A DNA stretch of 64,000 nt from Lunularia cruciata (GCA_948567375.1 OX419756.1:62722552-62786551), one strand, 5' to 3'. Numbered from the stretch's first letter, positions 16,941 through 28,457 are shown. The notes: generated by a model from the sequence alone, not told the origin. Numbers and translations are program-made.

Positions 16941-17111
16941 TCATGTGTACAAGATGTACAAAATCACCTCAAAGACATCATAATGAACTACAGGGTATAC
17001 AAATGGATCTTGATTCTCTAACATAAGTTCAGCCCTCTCCTCTCCTAATGTTCTCTCCAAGTGAGCTCTCATAGCCTCCTTCTGCCTAATGTAGAATTGG
17101 ATGCGGAACAT
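16941..17111 (-). CDS. Leader microprotein ORF (C-1)
   Basis: 56-aa ORF whose ATG lies 20 bp inside the primer site, the first usable ATG of the genomic RNA. Pattern: hydrophobic FxIxFYI start, A-M-R-x-x-L, L-G-E-E, P-F-V-x-P-V-V-H-Y-D, and an I-L-Y-I-L end. The same pattern appears twice in the leader of the unrelated chromovirus D (47640-47861 and 47866-48069) and in C-5 (40832-41002); C-4 has a broken copy. Function unknown. Shared position and pattern between families favour a real protein. Confidence 0.5.
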   Translation of the reverse strand: MFRIQFYIRQKEAMRAHLERTLGEERAELMLENQDPFVYPVVHYDVFEVILYILYT

Positions 17112-17130
17112 TATCTTGCCTTCTAGAGAG

Positions 17131-17148
17131 GTCCCGGCAACGGAACCA
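17131..17148 (-). other. Primer binding site of C-1
   Basis: The minus strand reads TGGTTCCGTTGCCGGGAC starting 4 nt after the LTR end. It is close to the TGGCGCCGTTGCCGGGGA type used by Athila/Tat elements. The same site follows the LTRs at 36748 and 40790. Confidence 0.65.
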
Positions 17149-17152
17149 AAAA

Positions 17153-17829
17153 TGTGAGCCGGCCTGTCTCTCACTCAGGATGAACCTCTGATGGCTATTA
17201 TGGTAGCGCACCATGGACTAAGAAGGCAAGGAACCCCAACTCCATCATACTCCTCCAAGGCTAACACTCCAAGACTCAAGACATTGCTCACTAGAGAACT
17301 CAATGAGAGAGAGATAGTTGCAAATGAAAGGATGATGAGTACCTCCTCACTCCTTGTTTATATACTTGTGAAATAGTTACGTACCAAAGTTACTAATTAC
17401 CAAAGTAACTCAAGTTACTAGACTAAAAGTCAAGTAAAGTCAAAAAGTAGAAAGGAATATCCATTCACATGGGCATATTCCCCTAAGCATGTGGTCTTAT
17501 CTTGACCCAACCACTAAAGCAAGGATTCCTTCACATAGGCTATCCTTGGACTAAAGAAGAATCCAAAACAAAAAGGCTTGCGGGCCCAAGAGTTCTCAAC
17601 TCTTTCCCCAAAGCCAAACACCTAGGAATAATACCAAGTCAACACACTAAAATCCAAAATAGTGGTGCTCATCTTTTCTACTTCCTCTAAAGTAAGGTCC
17701 CATCTATCTTAGCTATGACTAACTTTAGCTAACCATGACTAATATAGAACCATCCTTTATCTCTATATAAATAATATCTCTTAAGTACTTGTAATACCAA
17801 GCTAAATATCACAATACCACACACATGCA
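17153..17829 (-). repeat. 5' LTR of C-1, outer 15 bp missing
   Basis: 677 bp collinear with 10009-10685, three substitutions and no indels. The outer end lacks the final 15 bp (the TGTAACACCCATTTG start on the minus strand) and runs straight into the family B RT relic. Confidence 0.92.
17357..17364 (-). promoter_or_regulatory. TATA box in C-1 5' LTR
   Basis: TATATAAA on the minus strand (context AGTATATAAACAAGG), conserved in the other family C LTRs. It would drive the genomic RNA. Confidence 0.5.
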
Positions 17830-18646
17830 ATAAAATCTTCACTGTCGTAGTCATCTTAGGACTTCTCGCACATGATTCCCGTGTTCTGCCTCTATCCTAT
17901 TATAGATTAAGATATCATCTAAGAACGGACTGATCCAATAGTCCCTCCATCACCCGATGCATCTGATCCATGAAGACTGCTGGAGCATTAGTGAGTCCAA
18001 AAGGTAGAACTCTCCACTCAAAATGTCCATACCTTGTGCGAAAGGCAGTCTTTTGCACGTCCTCTCCTTCAATAGGAATTTGCCAATAGCCACTACAAAG
18101 ATCTTGCTTGGAAAAGTAGCGTGCTCCACTTAATTGATCAAGCAGGTCATTGATCCGAGGCAAGGGATATGCATTCTTCACGGTTTGCTTATTGAGCCTA
18201 CGGTAATCAATACAGAAAGAAAGTCCTGCATCCTTCTTTGGAACAAATAGTACCGATGCTCCCCACAGAGAGATACTATGTCGTATGAAATCCTTCTCCA
18301 ACAACTCTATAAGTGTTGTTTTCAACTCCTCCAACTCCTTTGGTGAGAGCCGATAGATTGGTCTACTCACTAGAGTACTCCTTGGCAATAACTTGATCTT
18401 GAAGGGCATACCTTGATCAAAGGGTAATCCCTTTGGCAGATCATTTGGAAACACATCTGCAAACTCCTGAACTATCCAATCAACCGTTGCTTGATGCGGC
18501 ATCTGGCCCTCCTCAGATTGTTCTTGTGCAATCAGCTTGATCCACACCGCGAATATAGACTTATCTTCCTCCAAAGCTTGCTCTATGGCTGCTTTATTAA
18601 CAAACTTCCCTTCTAGGGACTCATCTCTTTTCCAAGCTTGCTCCAT
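17830..18646 (-). pseudogene. Ty3 RT, truncated (B)
   Basis: The frame from 18646 covers the linker and [35 protein letters not shown] and [16 protein letters not shown]. At about 17915 a frame change occurs just before the catalytic F-L-D-D-I-L-I-Y, which reads in the next frame, and the gene is cut at 17830. RNase H and integrase are absent. Unable to make active RT. Confidence 0.85.
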
Positions 18647-18755
18647 GGTTGCCTTCTTGGCAAACTTCCCATCTTGGGACTCATCTCTCTTCCAGATTTG
18701 CTCTATGGCTACCTTCTCAACAAACTTCCCATCTTGGGACTGACTATTCTTAGGT
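18575..18755 (-). repeat. 60-bp coding tandem repeat, 3 units (B)
   Basis: Between protease and RT a 20-residue unit of the form (K/W)KRDES-x-x-GKF-x-x-KA-x-x-EQ occurs about three times in tandem. At DNA level acttccc(a/t)tct-gggactcatctct recurs every 60 bp. Units differ at a few bases; the third grades into the RT linker. Confidence 0.75.
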
Positions 18756-18829
18756 GTCTTACTCAGAGGTGCCAGACAACCTAATCAGAAATTCCTACCT
18801 TGGTGTTGTACTTGAATTTGACGTCGGGT

Positions 18830-19177
18830 CTAATCAAATTGAACCTTGTGACGTTCAAGCCAAGGTAGACCCAGAATGATATCATAGTGTAGAGGTGCCA
18901 CTACAAACCTCATACATTCCAAATACTCCTTCCCAATTTTGAAGGTAACTTGATGCGAGGTGCGGAATGCAAAACCTTTTCTACCATCTGCCATCATCAA
19001 ACTACTTCCAATCACTGGCTTGATAGGAATACCCAATTCCTTTGCTACTTGCATAGATATGCAATTCTCTGAACTTCCAAAATCAACCAAAATCCTACAA
19101 CCCTGATTAGATATTGTACCTTGAAAGTGAAGCAAACTTGCATAGGTCAAGCCTTCAATCCCATTGGAACTAGTCAA
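18830..19177 (-). pseudogene. Retropepsin-like protease (B)
   Basis: 115-aa frame with the flap-type fold of Ty3 proteases: ILVDFGSSENCIS at the active site, where Phe replaces Ser/Thr of D-S/T-G, and DIILGLPWLERH at the C-terminal hydrophobic motif. Flanking stops separate it from gag and RT. The altered active site and isolation suggest it is inactive. Confidence 0.75.
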
Positions 19178-19203
19178 GCTCCTAGTAGGCGGCTCAAAAT
19201 CTC

Positions 19204-19830
19204 CTACTGGGACTCTTTGTTTCCCTGATCATTCTGTTCCACAAACTCCATCTGGGCAACTTGTTGAGGTTGCCCATTCCTAAGTGGACATTCAACAATG
19301 CGATGTCCAACTTGGCGACAATAAAAGCAACCTCCATTTTGTTGTAATCTTTCTGTATCTGTTGTGCCAAGTGGTCTTCGTTGGATGGCATCAATCTCCA
19401 TTGGTACCGGTTCTTCCACTCATGGTACTGGTAGGTTTTGTGGAGGTCAAGGTCAAGACCAAGTTGTCACAACTAAGGAATCAAAACGCTCAGCCAATTG
19501 CATGGCTTCTTCTATGTTCTATGGCTCTCACATGGTCACCTCCTATCTGGTTTGTGACTTCAATCCTCGCACAGATCGATCCAGAACTTCACCTTCTTGG
19601 ATTTCTAGAATTTGCATGATGATATTCTAAAATTGTGTGATGTAGCTTCTCATTGAGCCAATCTACCTCAACTCTGCCAATTTATCCCATGCAGCTCGGG
19701 TGGCATTTATAGTTTGAAATCAACCAAGTATTGCATCCTTGAATTCTGCCCATGTCAAAATCGGTGTAACAATTTGTCGTTCAACTCTTTCTACTTGGAA
19801 TCGCCACCAAAGTTTTGCCACGCCATCCAA
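19204..19830 (-). pseudogene. Ty3 gag C-terminal part with zinc knuckle (B)
   Basis: CCHC knuckle CFYCRQVGHRIVEC at ~19284-19330 preceded by a Pro/Gln-rich stretch. Upstream, decayed gag is readable in pieces up to LDGVAKLWWR at the A-2 junction. Several stops. Confidence 0.7.
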
Positions 19831-21412
19831 TAGAGAGACTTGCCTAGCAGTCTCATCTCTCTCTATATACAAGTACCTTTGTATTCAGATACCCGCCTGT
19901 AACACTACAGCTAGTCCGGTGCTGATCCCACCAAACAACTCCAATACGCATATCCCCTCTACTAGATACTGCCAAGCAATGAGTGTGGTATCTAGAGGTG
20001 TCAAAGCAATTGCCTCTAGGGGCTTATCCTCACACTCATCTCCTGATGGTACAAAGGGTCCACTCCAAGCCTGTTGCACTGCCTCCTCTGAACTCCACAA
20101 TGGAACATCCAAGGTGGATGGAACAATCCCACTCGTATTCCATAGCCGAGTGATCTCCTCTGGTACTGGAGTATCCTCTGCATGGGCGTTCCACTCCAAC
20201 AAGTCACCAAGCCAAGTAACTGCACCGCTGAAAGCTAAAACTGATGTTACCATAGTCCCGGCTGTAGTGAGCCAAGACTGCCACTACTAAAGCATACTAG
20301 TAGGTGACATACCCGTCCCTCACCAAACTGCCAACCAGGTCTATAAGAGGTTGTCTCCTCCCAATAGTCAATGCTAAAACCCATGGGGTATAACACCGCT
20401 CCCCCAACTAGCACATCATATGACTCAACTATCGTCGCAATAGCCTGAGCTCTCACCACCGAGCTATCAGTCGGATGACCAGGCTGAACTAGGACAACAA
20501 GCTCTCCACGTGTGATGTATTGTGTCGAACCACCACCTAGAGATGTCTGGATCTGAAATGGACACCTCTCTACATCGGTCTTCCGTAACTCCAGATCGAC
20601 AACTGCAGCCTTGCCCAGCATAAGGGGCTGGGCACCAGAGTCTAACAAGACTCTCTGTGGTGTATAGACCTTTCCTGAAGGTCCCACCAAAAAAATCCCC
20701 CTTAGGTTATCCAATAGGACAACACCAAGTGTAAACCGCGCTCTCTCAAAGGCCAGTCTATCTGGCAACTCCTCCAGTCTAGCCGCTGTTGCCTGCCATA
20801 AACCACTGGTCGCTGAATGGATCCCATGCTCCTCAACCAAGTCAGCTCCATTACCAACCATCTCTGCTCTAGCAGTAGGAACTACACCATCCCTACTCTT
20901 GCACAATGTGGTAGCCAATCAAAACACTAGGGCTGGCTCAGCTCCCAATGTAAACATGTCATTGGCTGAGAACAAAAGATGCCGCATAATCAGCTGAGCC
21001 GCCTCCAACATCATGCTAGACTCAGTCTGTGTAGTAGCAGGTGGTTGACTAGTAGGTAGTCCATCATGTACTCCATCACCACCTACCACACCTGCACTGG
21101 CACGTCTAGGAATCATGGATGTTGTCTGCAATGCCTTAGATAGCGTGAAAGATTGGCGAAGTCTGACCTGTCTCCCAACCTCTCCTCTCTGTGGGTCCAA
21201 CTCCACTGATGCTCCTCTAGGCTCTCAAGCACGTACTGCACTCCTAGTCACTATTGCAAATGCATCCACCTATGCTGCTCCACACATGAAGTCCAAAGCA
21301 TCTCTATCACCAGCATATGAGGTGGAAGCCTCAGCACCCAAATCTGATCTCCTCTAAGCAATAGCCATACTAGCCAATCTTTGCTCCAATTGCTCAATCC
21401 GAGTAGCCTTAG
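19831..21412 (-). pseudogene. Protease and DNMT N-terminal fragment (A-2)
   Basis: Readable blocks: spacer (20919-21206); protease with VLLDSGAQPLMLGKAA, intact D-S-G-A (20247-20918); and the methyltransferase start with LELFGGISTGLA (motif I) in 19885-20253. Frame breaks occur near 20250 and 20918, and a short deletion removes part of the linker. The catalytic PCQ loop lies beyond the break and is missing. Confidence 0.85.
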
Positions 21413-22935
21413 CTATGTCAGAAGTAAGGGTAGGTACTGCACCCGTACTAGGTGTAGATCCTCTACCACCACCTCTACCACCTTGTCCTCCATGAATTGG
21501 AGCTCCTCTACTACCTGCCATAGCAGTCTTACCACTCTGTAACTCCGGATGTAGGTCAAAACACCGATCTCTAGTGTGATCAAATCTATGGCAGTGCTCA
21601 CACTACCTCTGTCCTGATACGTCTGGTGCATTACAATGCAGCCTACGTATTAGGTCTGCTGCCCTGAGTACACTCTCTCCGATGGTGAGGTCCACCACAA
21701 GTCCAACATGCAACACCACCACTCACTTGCTGCTACTGACCCAAAAATGAGGGTAAGGGTCTAACTCCACTAGGCCCTCCACTTGCTCCATAGGATCTGG
21801 GCTGTCCACCTTGTCCTCAAAAACCAATTGGGCGTGGTGCACTCTACTGCACTCTAGAAGAAGTCACAGCCGTGGATGAGGTCTCCCTAACAAATCCAGA
21901 TGTCACCACTCTCTCCTCCACCATGTTGAGCTCAAGACGCTAAGCCAAACCAAAGACTACTGCCAAAGTGGGCAAAGTAGCCTGCAACAACGTAGCATCA
22001 CAAACTCTATGTCGTAACTCCTTGTCCAATATCCCATACCAAAACTGGACTGCTTGGGCCTCAGTAACTCCTTGAGTGAAATTGATTAGGCGCCTCATGC
22101 GAGTGTATGCCTCGCGTAGGCTCTCTCCAGCCTTCCACTAGAACTCCTGCAAGCTCCTCAGCTTGTCAGTCCGCACTCCCTGGTAGTTCCGCCTCAAACA
22201 TAAGAAGAACTCCACCATGGGGTTAAACCCCGGTACCACACCACCTCCTGTAGTGGTACCTCCAATCGTAGGAGCACTATCTCTAGCTAGTGCACCTCCA
22301 CTAGCTCCACCCACACTACTCAAACTAGAACTCATAGGTACAGTTGATCTACTCTTGGCCACCAAGCCTGAAGTGATGGAGACATAATGTGGAGACCAAT
22401 ACTATCTCCATAACTCAATCTCCTCCAAATGAGCTCTCCTGAACTCATGGTAGTCATCCATTGGTGGACCCTCCAAGTGCTGAAACAACCCCTTCCATGC
22501 CATGAAGGGTGTGAACAAAGTCGGGTTCCGCATCTGCTGCAGATCACACCAACTATCAAACTCTTGGATGAAGTCATCCAACTCAATGGTACCCATTGTA
22601 CCAGAGTAACACCTAGGGTCTTTGGAGGTGCCATAAATCTTGTCCATATCCCACAACACCGGTGCGGACACACCAAGTGCACTCTCAATTGAATCAGCTC
22701 CGGTGTCAAACTCCAACTCAAAGTCAATCTCCTCCCTCACTGGGACATGAGATACAGGCTGATACCGAGCACCACTCCGAGTAAACCCACTAAGTACTGC
22801 AAGGCTAACTCCTCTAGAATCTCCAAAGAACTCCGTCGTGACAGAGTAACCGTAACAGCAAACCCGAACCACCAACTGCAACCGCAAGTCACAACCGCAA
22901 GTACCCCACCAAGTGCCAACACCACCATGTGCCAA
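21413..22935 (-). pseudogene. Family A gag with two CCHC knuckles (A-2)
   Basis: The only gag of family A here. From ~22935: N-terminal region, a Ty3 gag core (SGTMGTIELDDFIQEF, FMAWKGLFQHLEG, then after a stop FFLCLRRNYQGVRTDKLRSL and WKAGESLREAYTRMRRL). It ends with a variant knuckle CWTCGGPHHRREC and a canonical one CEHCHRFDHTRDRC. Stops at ~22400 and ~22138 and a frame change near the knuckles inactivate it. It supplies the capsid/nucleocapsid part missing from A-1. Confidence 0.75.
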
Positions 22936-24570
22936 TACTAACTAAGCACCACCCACTAATGTAACTCTAACTGAGATAACTACACTAGGGGAAAGGGCAA
23001 CCTGTAACCTACCATCATAACACGCACTCTCACGGTCTGCAAGTCATCACTTCCTGCCTCACCGGAGAGAAACAAAGGTAGTCTGACTAGTCATCACTCT
23101 AGCCTTACCACCGAGAGCACACTAGAGCACCAACGCTCAAAAGTCAGGGCACCTCACACAAATGTGGTGCACAAACAGGAAGCAGAGAATGGGGGGGGGT
23201 CCAATCACAAGAAATCTAAATGAAAACACTCCATCTCATAACACAACATGAGACTGACTCTGCCACCATTTGGCATTTGACATAAGAGAAGTTCGGATCT
23301 AAGTCCTAAGCTACCAGGAATACCAAGAATCGGATCAAATTGCCTCTCCTACCCAAAGCTACATGTGTTTAGATACCAGTTGGCTAGGACACCAGTCTAG
23401 GAACAAGAGATCTAGGGCTCAAACCCTGTTGTGCACAATCTAGCATGAAAGGCAGATTTTGCCAATCAATGACCAAGATCTACTCTAAACTAGCTAGCCT
23501 CATGCCAGCAAGCTGGCTTGCTGGCCTTTCTAGGCCTTTGTAGCCTCTCATAGCCCACAGCCCTATGCCTCAAAGCCTCTAAATGCCCAAATGAGGCCAT
23601 TCTTGTTGCCACTTCGAACCTCCTCCACAATTGGCAAAACTTCTCCAAATCTGCAAAACTCCTCCAAATCTGGCCAAAATCTGACATAAATCCCAACCAA
23701 AATCTGACGTAAAATCTGACATAAACCCCAAAGATGGCTGTCCGCCAAATCCCCCGCTAACTTTCCACTCGAGCCAAATTGACAACACGGGTTTTTCCAA
23801 ATCATAAATTCATGAGAAGAGCTTCCCAACTCCACCTTCAATTTGACTTTTTGAGCCCAACTCGCAGCAAATTGGTCTTGCCTTCACCTCCTAAGCTCAA
23901 AATCACAACCACTGCTAAAAAATTGCTCCTTCTTTGCTCCAAATTTGGCCAGCACTTCCGCACACCGTCTGCCTAATTGCCAAATCTGCATCAATTGATT
24001 GAGCTTCTGCACACTAGGGAAGCATAGAACTTGAATCGAGCTACCAACAATCCACCAAGCTTGGAGATACCACCAACACTCAAAGTTCTTGCACATGATT
24101 TCCCCCTGACTTCACTTCTCTAATGTAACCATCTTGCTTAATACCTCAACTCAACTCAACTCAAATCAGTACTTGATCTGTCACTCTATAAATTGCAAAC
24201 AACTGGGCATTGATTACAGTCAAGCCACACCCACTCAAGCATAGAGAATCCAAGTGATGCTTGCCGGCCTCTATCCACCAAAGCCAGGAACTCAAAGGCT
24301 CAACATCAGAGAAGTGAGCTCTATGGAGCTCACCTTGAAACTATACCCTCTTGGACTCAAGCTAGCTCTGAAATCCTAACGGTCCTGCTGACGGCACACT
24401 CGACGGTGCGAACGGTGCAAAGTGACAATGGGCCCCACCGTGAAGTCAGTACCCCAAACACAAAATCTAATCGTCAAAAACTAGTCATTGAGAAAATGCT
24501 AGAATAACTCTAACTACTATCACTGGAACTCCAATGTTCGAGCATCTAGATGTAGAACTACAAATGGCGT
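22936..24570 (-). other. Leader and possible 5' LTR of A-2; no genes
   Basis: No coding sequence. A candidate primer site, TGGTGGCAGAGTCAGTCT on the minus strand (23251-23268), partly resembles the tRNA-iMet type. Sequence above it would be the 5' LTR, but I cannot match it to the A-1 LTR and I see no second end. It contains a run of 8 G at about 23190 and direct repeats of an aatctgacataaa(t/c)cc motif near 23680-23730. The boundary with C-2 is near 24570. Confidence 0.35.
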
Positions 24571-26566
24571 GACAGAGTGAATGGTCACAACATCAAGGAT
24601 GCATTGGTTGATAAAGAATCAACAATGAATGCCATGTCAGAAAGGTTGATGAAGAAGTTTGGTATGATACCCTCTAGACCTTCAAAATTTGTGGTGAGCA
24701 AGGCAAACAAGCAACAAGTTTGACCAATGAGAGTGATGGATAAGGTGGTAGGTTTAGTTACGGGAGTTCAAGATCTCATGAGTTTCCAAGTCTTGAAGGA
24801 TTCAAGCTATGATTTGTCTCTTGGGAGGCTATGGTTAAGAGTAGCATGAACAACTGATCAATGGAACAAAGTGTACTTGAGAATTGGGCCATCAAACCAT
24901 AGAGTCATAGTTCTAATTAATAACACCACCAACACTTCATATTCAAATACACCATCTTTTGATTATTAGGAACTAAATTTAGCAGATGGAGTTTTAGGTG
25001 TGGACACAAGCATGGAGAAGGAGACTTCCATCAAGGAGGATGAATTTAAATTTGATTTAGATGTGTATCCCTTGTATGCTATGGATTTTTCACCTAAGCC
25101 AGAGGTCTTGAAGGACCCAAATAAATCACCATTGACACTTGAGGAGATAGAGAGAAGGTTATTTACCCTCAAGTATGGTCCAAATGTTACCAAGGAGGAG
25201 AAGGTGAGATTTGAGAAGATTTTCTGCAAGTTCATCCATGTGTTTGCTTTCAATTACTAGGATTTGAAGGAAGTCACCTTGGAGGAGCACAAGATTGAGA
25301 TGGAGTCACATGTAAGACCAGTCCGCCAAAAGCAAGTTGTATTAGTCCACCAATATCTTTGGTTGTGAAGGAGGAGATTGATAAGCTCAAGGAGACTAGA
25401 TTTATCTTTGAGGTGGAGAATTCAAAATAGGTGTCTCCAATTATGATTATGAAGAAAAAGAATGTTAAGCTTTGGGTATGTGTGGATTACAGGAAGCTCA
25501 ATGCTATTACAAAGAAGGACTATTACCCTTTACCATTTCATTGAAGAGATCTTGGAGGAGGTTGCATGTCATGAGAAGTACAATTTTGGAGATGGTTAAA
25601 GTGGGTATAACCAAATCAAGCTTGCACAAGAGCATGAAGAACTCACCATATTCACCTCACCTTGGGGAACTTATGCTTTCAAGGTCATACCTTTTGAGCT
25701 TTGCAATGTTCCAACTTCATTCCAATGGTTCATGAACAAGGTATTTGAACCTTTCATTGGGAAGTCTGTGAGAGACTTCATTGATGACTTTTCTGCCTAT
25801 GGGAGCAAGGAGAAGCACTTTGAGCACCTAATCAAGGTCTTATAATGGTTGGATGAAGCAAATGCATCACTCAACCTAGAGAAGTGCATTTTTTGATGTG
25901 AAGAAGGTCTACTTTTGGAGCACATCATCTTCAAGGATGGAATAGCAATTGATCTTAAGAAGGTGAGGAAAATCTCAAACCTTCCATTCCGTTCAAGCTT
26001 GACAATGTTACGCCAATTCTTGGGGATCATTGGGTACTATAAGAGGTTCATCTTCTTATTTGCCAACAAGGCTTATGCATTGACCATCTATATGAAGAAG
26101 GGTGTAGATAACATGGTGATTTTGGAAGACAAGGAGGCTCTCAAAGCTTCTACGGAGCTCAAGCAATCCCTTGTTGTAGCTCCCATTCTTGCTAAACTTG
26201 ATTGAAGTAAGCCCTTCATTCTCTATATTGATGCTTCTAATGTAGCTAAAGGATGCACTCTTAGTCAATTAGACCAAGATGTGCATGATCATATAATAGC
26301 TTATGCTAATAGGCAGATGGTTTCAACAGAAAAGAACTACTCTCGCATGAAGAAAGAAGGGTTGCCAATGATTTTTGGTCTCAAGAAGTTTAGACACTAC
26401 TTGATTGGAGGTAAAACCACCATTGTCACAAATCTCAAGGCTTTGAAGTACATCTTCAACAAGCCTAATATGGAAGAGAGACTAGCAAGGTAGATGATAC
26501 TCTTGTCTAAGTATAACTACACCATTGAAGATAGGCTAAGGAAGAAACATGCAAATGCAAATTTGC
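24571..26566 (+). pseudogene. Family C gag-pol fragment C-2 (protease-RT-RNase H)
   Basis: Plus-strand relic collinear with C-1 from the protease (VNGHNIKDALVD block) through RT (25472-25850) and RNase H (26281-26493), ending soon after the RNase H core. It has many stops and frameshifts and is visibly more diverged than C-6. No LTR at either end: it starts after A-2 leader DNA and ends at E3. Confidence 0.85.
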
Positions 26567-27348
26567 GTTAGCTCAGCCTCTTCCTCGTGTTCCAAGTCTT
26601 CAGTCTTAAGCTTGGCATCACCTTCTGAGTCTTCATCCTCCGACTCGATCACCACCATACCTCGCCTCAGGTTGCCTCTCCATGTCTTCCGAGGTTTATA
26701 TATGTCTTTGGCTTTGCCCTGCCGACTCCTCTTCTTCTTATTTGGGGTACTTATTACGACCTCCATGTTCTTCCCTATCTTTGTGTAGTAGTTGTCGGTG
26801 CTCTTGATTTGCAAGATGTATTGCTGCTCCTCGACATCGACCTCCTTTTGCAAATCAGGATGGAAGTGCGACACCATCCGAGTCCGCTCCGCTAAGTTTA
26901 GCAAATTTAGCCCGAGGTAGAAATGCGCTGCAAACGGCATGATGTAGTGTGGAGGCGATTTATCCCGCAAACTCCACACCATTTGCCTTGTTCTCCCGTG
27001 GAAACACCTCGCACAATTGATTGGTTCTCCTACGAATAATTGTGAAAGAACACCGCTTGGTGTTTCATCACATATGTGGTTCTCTCCGGCTTTAGGATGG
27101 CTATTAGTGCACTCACAATTCCTCTCTTCACATGGTCTTTGTAGCTCTCAACTTTGTACTCATTCTTTGTCCGCTTTGATGAGAATGCATCTCTCACTTC
27201 TTGGGTTTCTTGAGCTATCTCTCCCTTCACAAGAACGTGGCCCCCTGCTCTGAGCCTGCTTCCTTCCCAAGTACAAGTCTCCAATCTGACTCTGTCCAGT
27301 GAGCCGGATTTCCTCTCTTCCCTTCTTCCTTGGGTCCATCAAGACACT
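26567..27348 (-). pseudogene. Family E coiled-coil ORF, N-terminal fragment E3
   Basis: Minus-strand piece matching about residues 28-250 of the E1 protein: CLDGP-EEEGKRGNPA, SDWRL-LGKEAG, RRGIVSALMAILKPERTTYVMKHQAVFFH, the MVW-LRDKSPPHYI block and an acidic tail. One frame change lies at ~27020. Cut on the left by C-2 and on the right by E4, which starts exactly within the CLDG-upstream codons. Confidence 0.8.
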
Positions 27349-28142
27349 TGTGGTATACACATTTTTCATTTTGGACGAGTTTTGAAGAAGGAGTGTCATG
27401 CTGAAACCAAATTGAAACCAAATGGAGAAGAAATAAGTGGAAACTTGTGTTTTGATCAGACCTGAGGAAGTTGACTTCATGTAAGAGGAAGAAGGATTTG
27501 GACTGGATCAAACCCGAAGAAGCTAACTTCTTGTCAGAGGACGGAAAAACTTGGATCAGATGCCGAAGGAGGGTTTCTTTGCATCGGAATGAAGGTTACA
27601 AGTCACGAATACTGCGGGGACCATATCTCAGTGACCACAACTTCAAATCAAGCATGATATATGTTGTTGGAAGCGTCTTGTTCACAGCTTTCCATTGCCA
27701 CCAAAATCGCAAAGTTTGGAGGTCTATAGAAGAAGTTACAAGCATTTGAAGTTTTGGGAGTACATGTGAAGAGTAGTTTGGTGTCTTCCGGTCAATGTGA
27801 TTTCGGACTTCGTACATTGGGTTTACATAACTTCGGGTCATGAGACTTCGCCGCAAGACAAATATGATTCAACCCAAAGAAGTCAGACCCCGGAGGGCAG
27901 TGAAGGTGACTTCGGGAGTTTTGCCCGAGGGATCAGAGGAAGTTAGAGTAGGGAAAGAAGATAGTTAGGATACCCATGCTTTCAAATTTCAATTAGGATT
28001 GAAGATGAAACATGAATTGAAGGAGAAGTAGCAGTAGGGAATAAACCCAAAGTGCAGGATCAAATAGTAAGTGTCTTTGGGTCAGTTACATGAGTGATAA
28101 GGGGAAAGTGGGTTACAAATTGAAGGTGTAAATAGTGTATTT

Positions 28143-28457
28143 ATGCTTTCAATTACAATTCTTGATGATGACATAGTAGAATTGGTGAAGGAATTGATAG
28201 TAGTTAGACCTGAAGTAAGAGAGATAGGAGTGCAGGTGTCTTTGGATTTGACATTTGACACTTTAGAGAAGAGCGGGTCGGGAAATAGAGATTTAGAAGG
28301 CTTAACTATGATGGAAATTTCATATCAGGAAGGAGAAATGTTAGAATTAGTGGGGGAATTAGGAGATGTGAAACCTAAGGATAGAGCAGTAGGAAGTAAA
28401 GTTACTTTGGGTTTGGGTTTAAAAGCCAAAGAAGAAGTAGACATTGGATCGGAGTAG
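28143..28457 (+). pseudogene. C-terminal remnant of the E coiled-coil protein (E4)
   Basis: 104 codons ending GSKVTLGLGLKAKEEVDIGSE, matching the last ~90 residues of the E1 protein (acidic, LELVGELGDVKP block). No start of its own can be justified. Confidence 0.65.

Larger units (their letters stand above)
10009..17829 (-). mobile_element. Family C (Athila/Tat-like Ty3) copy C-1, near-intact
   Basis: Full structure on the minus strand: 5' LTR (17153-17829), primer site, 1.58-kb leader with small ORFs, one open gag-pol, polypurine tract, 3' LTR (10009-10700). Over the 677 bp both LTRs share I counted three substitutions, so insertion was recent. It interrupts A-1 (flank ggtac at 10004-10008). 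The far end lacks the last 15 bp of the LTR and joins relic B directly, so a deletion followed insertion and no target duplication can be seen. Confidence 0.92.
17830..19830 (-). mobile_element. Family B Ty3/gypsy relic, no LTRs
   Basis: Minus-strand fragment holding gag C-terminal part, CCHC knuckle, protease, a repeat-bearing linker and the first half of RT. Both ends are truncations: RT stops just after the LDD box against the C-1 LTR, and gag is cut at a WWR-type motif against the A-2 DNMT. Only copy of its family in the window. Confidence 0.85.
19831..24570 (-). mobile_element. Family A (DNMT-Ty3) copy A-2, 5' half
   Basis: Minus-strand half element: leader/LTR-like DNA, gag, protease and the first part of DNMT, ending inside the DNMT at the codons for RRVSLHH. 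Its 3' end starts 5 bp beyond the point where A-0 stops, so A-0 and A-2 probably are one element split by about 17.3 kb of nested DNA. Confidence 0.75.

Noticed and set aside
24190-24205. TATA-like CTCTATAAATTG on the plus strand in the A-2 leader region
   Set aside because: Orientation is opposite to A-2 and no gene follows; too weak to call a promoter.
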